DNA from: Lethocerus indicus
Taxonomy: Eukaryota; Arthropoda; Insecta; Hemiptera; Belostomatidae
DNA: 64,000 nucleotides
Reading direction: 5' to 3'
Assembly (NCBI GenBank): GCA_019843655.1
Contig: JACDQD010000005.1
Location: 32,560,954-32,624,953 of the forward strand
Both the position numbers and the translations under genes were made by a program. Under the pieces are notes generated by a model. That model worked only from the letters and a program-made list of their open reading frames with translations. It had not been told where the DNA came from and made no database searches. How positions within the stretch are numbered: the stretch's first letter is position 1; each line of letters starts with the position of its first letter. Below are positions 58,601-64,000 of the stretch, piece by piece.

Positions 58601-59723
58601 TCGGCGAAAGCGCGACTACAGTTATTTCTCTCCAATGTAAATAAATTAAACATTTTTACTCAACAGATATTTACCTGTAATTTAAGACAACCGAAAAAAT
58701 TCTGTCCTACGCCAATAAAAAAAAAAAAATAAACTCTCGGAGGATTTTTTTTTCTCCGGATTAAAAAAAAATCTATAATCATTTGTTCCGTTTCAATAGC
58801 CTAATGAAGACGGAACAACATCTTAAATAATTAATGCGAACATAATGGCAATTTTTAAAAATTAAATGTATAAACTAATTGCAACAATTCCATACATATA
58901 ATTATCCAATTTGAACATTGATCACCATGAACTTACCCCAATAGAGTACAGAATTGGATACAATATATAGGACATTGAAAATTAAATAAAAATTCAGTCT
59001 ACCGCCAGGATTCGTGACGCACTAATTCCCAGCGATTTTTTTAAAATTTCTTTTCAATTACTTCTTTTCTCCGAAACTCGATCGTTGTAAACTATCGAGT
59101 GCACAGGTCTTATAACTGCACTTTAGCTAAAACACCTTTTTCAATGAATAAATTTAACACATCTAATTAAAAAATTTATCGAATTCGTTAATATACTTAA
59201 AAAATTGTACACAAAACGTTCAAACGTTGACGATACGCTGTGAGCCACTCACTGAACAGTAATTGTTAACTGATTTTAATCAACCGTATACCTAGTTTTA
59301 GGTTTAAATTTTTCACTAAAAAATTAAAAAATCAATCTTTACCACAGGTTCTCCTTCATTCCAGAAAGCTTCATCCTCTTTCCAATCTCTATCCGTACTC
59401 TGAGGTTTAGCAGGTTCGCTTTCGGCTCCCGGTTTTCGCCTTTTCGCCCTCGTAGCGATACTGCTACTGGCGTCGGCATCTTTCGGTTCTGTTTTCGCCG
59501 GGCTGCCGATTTCCGGTTTCTGTTTCTCCCGGTTTTCCGGTGCGGGCCGATCCTCTTCGGCGGTCGATTTCGTCGGCTCTTCGACGGGGATTTCCGGTTC
59601 CGGCTCCGATTCGGACGACGATTTCTTTCTCCGCCTCGACACCCTACCGGTCGTCTTCCTTACCTTCTCCGGCGATTTCTCTCGATTACCTTTCGACTTA
59701 TTTCTCTCACTCTTTCTAACCAT
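49522..59723 (-). CDS. acn: Acinus (apoptotic chromatin condensation inducer), 12 coding exons
   Basis: Acinus is the nuclear ASAP-complex subunit that, with RNPS1 and SAP18, acts on splicing at the exon junction complex. Exons (minus strand): 59723-59343, 57497-57325, 57005-56580, 56073-55295, 55002-54960, 54734-54637, 54078-53823, 53123-52912, 52468-52259, 51284-51080, 50208-50096 and 49647-49522. All junctions are GT-AG and in phase, except that exon 4 has one surplus base. The corrected length is about 1,006 residues. The N-terminal two thirds are acidic and Ser/Arg/Lys-rich and disordered. The RRM is about residues 745-825 ([31 protein letters not shown]). The RSB motif is about 941-963 ([18 protein letters not shown]). 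I saw no SAP domain at the N-terminus, as in short Acinus isoforms. The end beyond exon 12 is uncertain. Confidence 0.93.
50096..50208 (-). CDS. acn: acn exon 11, RSB motif
   Basis: Acceptor TTTTTTCAG, donor CAG|GTAAT. The 38 codons include [16 protein letters not shown] followed by [12 protein letters not shown]. This is the RNPS1-SAP18 binding motif and the most diagnostic part of the gene. The longest frame through this exon is a different, out-of-phase one. Confidence 0.95.
50440..50700 (+). repeat. Two decayed satellite D units in acn intron 10
   Basis: TGTCTGAACATAAGAATTAT and AAATACTACTGTAAACGATG occur twice (50,442-50,560 and 50,565-50,690). They have deletions and insertions relative to the clean array about 3 kb away, and lie in the intron between acn exons 10 and 11, in the same orientation as the main array. 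Confidence 0.9.
51080..51284 (-). CDS. acn: acn exon 10
   Basis: Acceptor CCAACAG, donor CCCG|GTAATA, phase 0 to 1. It begins [15 protein letters not shown], where REWDxxK matches the segment between the RRM and the RSB in Acinus, and continues as a charged linker. An internal GTAAGG could serve as an alternative donor and an internal CAG as an alternative acceptor. Confidence 0.85.
51500..52215. mobile_element. Tc1-like foldback element in acn intron 9
   Basis: The left end reads CACGATGAACAAAATTATAA followed by GACCACC, typical of Tc1-type ends. The right end has a diverged inverse (AAATTTTCATTTTATTCGTG, about 52,190-52,210). Inner arms are clearly inverted: AAACTAATTGACGGAGTTGT at 51,684 and CGACTCCGTCAATTAGTTTG at 52,078. 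There is no transposase frame, so it is non-autonomous. Its exact ends are uncertain. Confidence 0.6.
52259..52468 (-). CDS. acn: acn exon 9, second half of RRM
   Basis: Acceptor TATCGTTCAG, donor AGG|GTGAGC, exactly 70 codons in phase 0. [20 protein letters not shown] and [15 protein letters not shown] correspond to the last helix and strand of the Acinus RRM. Then comes an acidic and Lys-rich tail. Confidence 0.95.
52912..53123 (-). CDS. acn: acn exon 8, first half of RRM
   Basis: Acceptor TTATGAATACAG, donor AAG|GTAAAA, phase 1 to 0. It opens with [10 protein letters not shown], a segment conserved just before the Acinus RRM, then [36 protein letters not shown] and [13 protein letters not shown]. 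Confidence 0.95.
53823..54078 (-). CDS. acn: acn exon 7
   Basis: Acceptor CCATTAACAG, donor CACAAAG|GTATTT, phase 0 to 1. [20 protein letters not shown] continues the conserved xISxxSLK-L(I)P segment begun in exon 6. A Lys/Glu-rich linker ending [10 protein letters not shown] follows. Confidence 0.9.
54637..54734 (-). CDS. acn: acn exon 6
   Basis: Acceptor AATTCCGACAG, donor TTAAAG|GTGTGA, phase 1 to 0. It includes [15 protein letters not shown], a basic nuclear-localisation-like stretch, and LAISSTSLK, the Acinus segment just before L(I)PxxKP. Confidence 0.88.
54960..55002 (-). CDS. acn: acn exon 5 (micro-exon)
   Basis: A 43-base exon: acceptor TTATTTTCAG, donor CCAG|GTAAAT, phase 0 to 1, reading [14 protein letters not shown]. 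Joined to exons 4 and 6 it keeps the frame. Confidence 0.85.
55295..56073 (-). CDS. acn: acn exon 4, with one-base frameshift
   Basis: Acceptor TATTGTTTCAG, donor TCACAG|GTAAAA. It begins (R)[16 protein letters not shown] in phase 2, with acidic Thr/Glu-rich sequence. Near 55,774 the frame breaks at GAAGCTGGCCCCGAG. Removing one G restores [14 protein letters not shown] and the open frame that ends VNRSQ in the phase exon 5 needs. Exons 2-4 sum to 1,378 bases, one more than a multiple of three. An assembly error is the simplest reading. Confidence 0.85.
56580..57005 (-). CDS. acn: acn exon 3
   Basis: Acceptor TAATAATTCAG, donor ACAAG|GTGGGT, phase 2 to 2. The content is Ser/Glu/Thr-rich and disordered ([15 protein letters not shown] at the start, [15 protein letters not shown] at the end). 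Both junction codons are completed correctly (AA|A and AG|A). Confidence 0.85.
57325..57497 (-). CDS. acn: acn exon 2
   Basis: Acceptor TTCAATTCAG, donor AAGAA|GTGAGA, phase 0 to 2. [20 protein letters not shown] and [13 protein letters not shown] are less acidic and more likely conserved than the surrounding exons. Confidence 0.85.
57498..59342 (-). other. acn intron 1
   Basis: A 1.85-kb intron, the longest coding intron here, bounded by GTG|GTAAAG and TTCAATTCAG|GTT. It is AT-rich with no recognised repeat or nested gene. Confidence 0.75.
59343..59723 (-). CDS. acn: acn exon 1 with start codon
   Basis: ATG at 59,723 opens [20 protein letters not shown] and a basic, Ser/Glu-rich N-terminus ending NEGEPV before donor GTG|GTAAAG (phase 0). 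The ATG lies three bases after an AG acceptor (CGTCTATAG|GCG), which suits a spliced 5' UTR. No SAP-domain signature is visible. Confidence 0.8.
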
Positions 59724-59726
59724 CGC

Positions 59727-60378
59727 CTATAGACGAGCCACAGGAATAAACCAAAAAAGAAACTAAGTTTAATTATACCCGTTTTGTGGTCGGCGACGGG
59801 TTGGAATACGGTAGGTTCGCGGTGTTTCTGTCCCCTATCGCCGGTTCCTTAGACCGGTTTCGGCCGCTCGCCGTCTTCAGTAGCGCCGTGTTAGTCACCG
59901 TCATAAGCACTTTGGATGTTTTTCGGGCATCCTCACCGCACCGTTACTTTCGCATGTACTGTAGCGTTTCCGTATATATACAACTGACAAACTGAACTAA
60001 ACACTACAGTACAAGTGAAAATAAAAGCGCGGTGGGGATGCCCCAAGGAAAAAAAAACATCCAAAGTGCTAACACAGCGCTACTGAAGACGGCGAGAAGC
60101 CGAAACCGGTGTGGCGAAAGGCCAAACGGGCGAGAGTAGACAGAAACACAGGGAGCCTACAGAAAAGAACTTATAAAATCCAATTTATGAAAGGAGTAAA
60201 TCTTTTTAAATTAGATTATTTCGGTAAACGGACGATTTTGGAATTGGCTGTAATCGGCCCAGAATTGCCGCCCGAGTAAGCGGAGACGAATGAACGGGAA
60301 CGACTCCGGTCAAACAATGAAAAACGGGTCGTTCTTTAGATCCAGTTAATTAATTAACAAAAGTGTATATTTACTCAC
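59727..60378 (-). other. Probable 5' UTR intron of acn containing a family A element
   Basis: Bounded by a consensus donor TAG|GTGAGT (60,378) and by the acceptor just before the ATG. The intron is 652 bases, and more than half of it is the family A element at 59,770-60,165. Confidence 0.55.
59770..60165. mobile_element. Family A foldback element in acn 5' intron
   Basis: The left end TAATTATACCCGTTTTGTGG and GGGTTGGAATACGGTAGGTT match other complete left ends. Left arm CGCCGTCTTCAGTAGCGC, right arm GCGCTACTGAAGACGGCGAG. The central segment (59,965-60,000) is AT-rich. The right end stops after CACAGGGAGCCTACAG. Confidence 0.85.
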
Positions 60379-60480
60379 CTACCACGCACTTTAAGCACAA
60401 GTCTCAAAACAAAATAACCAAATTAACAATTCGGGTTATAGCGTCACTAGGGGCCCCACGAACATCGGTCTACTCCGCCT
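60379..60480 (-). promoter_or_regulatory. Probable acn 5' UTR exon / promoter region
   Basis: On the minus strand a stretch with no introns visible ends at a full GTGAGT donor at 60,378. It could be the non-coding first exon. The upstream limit and TSS are not visible; 60,480 is an arbitrary boundary. Confidence 0.4.
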
Positions 60481-61235
60481 GATCGCAGGTCTGCCAACCA
60501 ATCCCGGCTTTAGAGTGTGTGTGTATATATATTAGAAATTATATTCGTCCGTAATATAATTATTGCACAATTTCAATATTTATATCCGATTTTTACACTA
60601 AAGATAATATTTATGTCGCACGCGTACACAATAAATTTAATATAATATTTAAATCGAAATGTCGGATAAGATATTTATATACTTTTAACAGTGGCGACTT
60701 CTAACACGTTGTTGGAAAAAAAATGGCCGCCCACGGCCTGGTCAAATAATAATTCTAAATCGAAACAACAAAAATGCACAGAAGTATTGAAAATTATAGA
60801 CGTGGTTATATCAGAAAATTCAATAATATTAGTTGTAGCGGATTTAATAAATTGTAATTTTTGAAAAAACAATTTGAAAAAAATTATTATGTTAATATAT
60901 ATATATTAAATGTATAATAATAAATGAAAAAGCGGTAATTATTAATTTATGCAATATTATATACATAATTTCAGGGGGAAATAGGAAGTCACAATGTTTT
61001 TAGAAATTTTGACTATATTCGGGAATATGGACACCGATATTAACATCCTTGACACTATTAACACTATTAACGACTTGTTATCATTTAATACAGATATTTT
61101 ATACATACATACATAAACGCAAAACTGTTAGGGGAGAAGAGACTAGAAAACATACAAACTAACAATGTATATATTTCGTATATATATCGGATATTAACTA
61201 TAATTTTTTCAGCAGACACTTTTACGCATTCGAAT
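60481..61235. other. Intergenic region and probable TSFM 3' UTR
   Basis: AT-rich spacer between the TSFM stop and acn. ATTAAA on the minus strand (TTTAAT at 61,084-61,089) could be a TSFM polyadenylation signal. A (TA) run lies near 60,896-60,906. No other gene is supported. Confidence 0.5.
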
Positions 61236-61459
61236 TTACGACTGATTAAAAGCTTCGACCGGTTCGGTGTCCTCGTCGGCCGGTTCGCCGCATTCGAACC
61301 GAACGAAATCGACGATCTCAATTCCCATGTCGGTCAGCAACTGGCCGACGGTGACGGTCGGATCCAGAAGAAAGTCTTGATGAATCATCACCGCCTCTTC
61401 GTCTTTGTCTTCTACCGGTTCGTCGGTTCCGATCGTTCCCACTTTGACGGGGTTCATAC
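61236..61459 (-). CDS. TSFM: Elongation factor Ts, mitochondrial: last exon
   Basis: EF-Ts is the guanine-nucleotide exchange factor that recycles EF-Tu in mitochondrial translation. This exon follows AATTTTTAG, and its first two bases complete the Gly of HIVG|MNP. It encodes MNPVKVGTIGTDEP, an acidic loop, HQDFLLDPTVTVGQLLTD, and the family C-terminal signature VDFVRFECGE, then stops at TAA (61,238-61,236). The LLDP...VGQ and DFVRFECGE blocks are typical of the animal mitochondrial protein. With the preceding exon it gives the last 171 residues or so. Confidence 0.95.
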
Positions 61460-61667
61460 CTAAAAATTTTTATTTCCATAAAAATTCCTCGGACATTAAG
61501 AAAAGTCATAAATAAATCCGAGTTGGACTACGCTTCTGAATTAACTTTTAAACGGAGAAACGGGAAGAATACAATACTGTAAATTTTCAGTAGGTAATTT
61601 ATATCTTTTAGATGTTTTCATCGACAGAGTAAAAATCTAGTTTTTTTGCTCAGCAATTATAATGATA

Positions 61668-61844
61668 CCGTAGGTTCGTGATGTTTCTGTCTCCTCTCGC
61701 TGGGGTTCGGGTCTTTTGCTAGACCGGTTTCGGCCGCTCGCCATCTTCAGTAGCGCTGTGTTAGTCACTTTGGATGTTTTTTGGGCATCCTCACCGCCCA
61801 CTGTCACTTTCACATGTACTATAGTGTTTGTCAGTATGTCAGTC

Positions 61845-61891
<47 letters not shown>

Positions 61892-62190
61892 CTGATATTG
61901 TTATTGGGGATTATGTTTGTCTTCGGATTTTGTTAATCCTATTAAAGGATCTCACACTTAAAAAAATGACTCACACCTAGAAAACGGACTAACAAAATCC
62001 GAAGACAAACATAACACGACAGTGGGCAGTGAGGATGCCCAAAAAACGTCCAAGACTAACACAGCGCTACTGAAGATGGCGAGCGGCCGACAAACCGGTC
62101 TAGCAAAAGACCGAACCTCAGCGAGAGAGGAGACGGAAACATCACGAACCTACAGGTATTCCACAACCAATCGCAGACCACAAAACAGGT
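61668..62190. mobile_element. Family A element with (TA)n and an extra internal palindrome
   Basis: The arms mirror each other (CTCGCCATCTTCAGTAGCGC and GCGCTACTGAAGATGGCGAG). The centre has (TA)n at 61,848-61,887. A second inverted pair, TTATGTTTGTCTTCGGATTT (61,909) and AAATCCGAAGACAAACATAA (61,995-62,014), lies inside. The right end GACCACAAAACAGGTATATC is intact and the left outer end is shortened. Confidence 0.88.
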
Positions 62191-62324
62191 ATATCAAAAA
62201 TAACTGTGACGATTTCAAATAAGGTCAGTTTGATGGGCCACTATATGATTAAGCGTGCACTGATATTTTCTTATCGGTTAAACGTTTTTCAATCAATAAA
62301 TAAATTGAAATTGACCCGGTGTAT

Positions 62325-62375
62325 TCGACCGGCGAGAGAGAGGAGACGGAAACATCGCGAACCTACAGTATATTC
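62325..62375 (+). repeat. Family A fragment
   Basis: Only ACCGGCGAGAGAGAGGAGAC, GGAAACATCGCGAACCTACA and GTATATTCC remain, the outer part of a right arm. Confidence 0.7.
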
Positions 62376-62469
62376 CAACTAATATTTATATAGTTGTATA
62401 TACACATAATCAAAGCGTAATGGGAAATATATGCAGAGTGTTTTCGATTCGTTCAAAATTTAAAAAAAT

Positions 62470-62845
62470 ATACTGTAGGTTCGTGATGTTTCTGTCTCCT
62501 CTCTCGCTGAGGTTCGGTCTTTTGCTAGACCGGTTTTGGGGCCGCTCGCCATCTTCAGTAGCGCTGTGTTACTGTCACTCTGTCGTGGCACTTTGGATGT
62601 TTTTCGGGCAAGTGTCTATGCTGTCTGAACAAGACGGTACAAAGTGACAGTGACACAGTGGGCACAGTGAGGATGCCCGAAAAACATCCAAAGTGCCCTA
62701 ACAGTGACAGTAACACACAGCGCTACTGAAGATGGCGAGCGGCCCCGAAACCGGTCTAGCAAAAGACCAAACCGGCGAGAGGAGACAAGAAACATCACGA
62801 ACCTACAGTATATTCCAACCCTCGCAGACCACAAAACAGTGATAT
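62470..62845. mobile_element. Family A element, compact copy with shared spacer
   Basis: Left arm from CTGTAGGTTCGTGATG; right arm ends CCCTCGCAGACCACAAAACA at about 62,838. The spacer CGGGCAAGTGTCTATGCTGT and CTGAACAAGACGG is almost identical to that of the copy at 63,625-63,945. Confidence 0.9.
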
Positions 62846-62971
62846 TAAATTAATTGTCGAACACTTAAGAAATAAAAATAGCAAATTCATTCATTCGCAA
62901 TATTAGTCTATACTGACTATATATACAGGTATGAAATTTCAGACCGAATAGTCGGTCTGAGCAGTACAAAC

Positions 62972-63263
62972 CGACGATATGTTGGCAGATCTGCTTGGCT
63001 GTCTGTTGTATGTGGGCATCGTCGGCCGAAGCCCTGTACGCCACAACCGCTCCGTACTTGCCGGTAAGCGTTGTCGAGCCCGGACTTTTCGCCGACGGAT
63101 GAGTGAATCCGGCCAACCGGATGTCGCCAGAAGTTTTCACGTAAACGGCGCGACGTAAATTCAAATTTTCTCCCAAATTGGATATCGCCAACGCTGCGTG
63201 ATCGCCGAGCGATTTCCCGTCAATTGACGCGATCGAGCCCAGTTGAGACTTATCCAACATTAC
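62972..63263 (-). CDS. TSFM: Elongation factor Ts, mitochondrial: penultimate exon
   Basis: Acceptor TTGCGCCGCAG at 63,264; donor GTCG|GTTTGT. The 97 codons read VMLDKSQLGSIASIDGKSLG, then NLGENLNLRRAVYVKTSGD, IRLAGFTHPSAKSPGSTTLT, GKYGAVVAYRAS and QTAKQICQHIVG. The RRA-V, GKYGA and CQHIVGMNP blocks are conserved in the EF-Ts dimerisation region that contacts EF-Tu. The N-terminal UBA-like domain and the mitochondrial targeting sequence must lie beyond 64,000. Confidence 0.95.
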
Positions 63264-63449
63264 CTGCGGCGCAAGGCGTAATTCTATTACACAAATAAAA
63301 TAAATTATAAAAGGTAAAATTACGAAGCTTTTTTTTAATCCCTCGTTTATTATAACAAGGTTACGTGATTTGTTTTCAGGGTTTCATCAAACTATAGTAT
63401 TCTTTTCTGTATGTACTATGCTCATAGATGTAAAACAACTAAAGGTTAC

Positions 63450-63620
63450 TTTAGGTTCATGATGTTTCTTTTCTCTCTCGCCGGTTTGGTCTTTCGCTAG
63501 ACCGGGGTTTCGGCCGCTCGCCATCTTCAGTAGCGCTGTGTGTTAGTCACTGTCGGCACTTTGGATGTTTTTTTTGGGGCATCCTCACTGCAGCACTGTC
63601 ACTATCACATGTGACAACAA
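63450..63620 (-). mobile_element. Family A left half-element
   Basis: A left arm only (AGGTTCATGATGTTTCTTTT through CATCCTCACTGCAGCACTGT). The next family A copy follows directly and no right arm is present, so this is a solo arm or a nested truncation. Confidence 0.8.
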
Positions 63621-63624
63621 AAGG

Positions 63625-63945
63625 TTACCGTAGGTTCGTGATGTTTCTGTCTCCTCTCTCGCCGGGGTTCGGTCTTTTGCTAGACCGGTTTCGGGGCCGC
63701 TCGCCATCTTCAGTAGCGCTGTGTGTCAGTCACTGTCGTGGCACTTTGGATGTTTTTCGGGCAAGTGTCTATGCTGTCTGAACAAGACAGTAAAAAAGTG
63801 GCAGTGACACAGTGGGCAGTGAGGATGGCCCAAAAAACATCCAAAGTGCTAACAGTGACTAACACAGCGCTACTGAAGATGGCGAGCGGCCGAAACGGTC
63901 TAGCAAAAGACCAAACCGGCGAGAGAGGAGACAGAAACACGTGTA
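63625..63945. mobile_element. Family A element in TSFM upstream intron
   Basis: The left arm starts CCGTAGGTTCGTGATG. The spacer is CGGGCAAGTGTCTATGCTGT, as at 62,607. Right arm CTACTGAAGATGGCGAGCGG to GAGGAGACAGAAACACG. Outer right end truncated. Confidence 0.88.
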
Positions 63946-64000
63946 CCAAGTCGCGAGTACGACACGTTCCTCCTCCTCCTATTGTAAGAAATGACAGTGA

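Larger units (their letters stand above)
61460..62971 (-). other. TSFM last intron, carrying several family A elements
   Basis: About 1.5 kb between donor GTCG|GTTTGT and acceptor TTTTTAG|GTATG. Roughly 60% of it is family A (61,668-62,190; 62,325-62,375; 62,470-62,845). The GTTTGT donor is weaker than others here but gives a perfect protein join. Confidence 0.8.
63264..64000 (-). other. TSFM upstream intron (partial)
   Basis: Intronic sequence continuing past the window edge. Besides the two family A copies it is AT-rich with no exon that I could recognise. Confidence 0.7.

Overview
The window is eukaryotic nuclear DNA. It has spliced genes with GT-AG introns, long satellite arrays, foldback DNA transposons and relics of a mariner-like element. 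The two genes recognised are Acinus (acn) and mitochondrial elongation factor Ts (TSFM), which are metazoan. The transposase relic starts with a helix-turn-helix of a type common in arthropods, so an arthropod is the most likely source; I cannot name the species. A 100-N gap, many copies with homopolymer-length differences, and one or two single-base frameshifts in an otherwise conserved gene suggest a long-read assembly that was not fully polished.

Layout. From 1 to about 36.5 kb I find no protein gene I can support. This part is a mosaic of dispersed repeats, which I name here: A, a foldback MITE-like element and the 104-bp tandem arrays derived from it; B, a 53-bp satellite; E, a dispersed element of about 0.5 kb; F, a mariner-like transposon; and G, H and I, short dispersed families. 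They are separated by unique-looking sequence with very frequent poly-G/poly-C runs. From 36.5 to 44.4 kb there is a satellite block in which about 50 copies of a 104-bp repeat (C) lie between two B arrays of opposite orientation. A 100-N gap follows, then about 15.5 copies of a 192-bp satellite (D) at 44.5-47.5 kb. The remaining 16 kb is the gene-bearing part.

Genes. acn runs on the minus strand from 59,723 to at least 49,522 in twelve coding exons, giving about 1,006 residues after one base in exon 4 is ignored. It carries the Acinus RRM and the C-terminal RSB motif that binds RNPS1 and SAP18 in the ASAP complex, which associates with the exon junction complex. Strong splice signals downstream suggest a longer C-terminus ending near 48,889. 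TSFM lies upstream on the same strand. Its last two coding exons (63,263-62,972 and 61,459-61,236) are here and its 5' part lies beyond the window. The two genes have no evident functional link beyond adjacency. Both have taken A elements into introns; acn introns also hold a Tc1-like foldback element and two decayed D satellite units.

The most interesting material is repeat biology: a MITE whose inverted arm has become a 104-bp tandem satellite at several loci in both orientations; a 53-bp satellite embedded in copies of a dispersed element; the same F-to-A nested junction seen twice; and satellite D units inside an acn intron.
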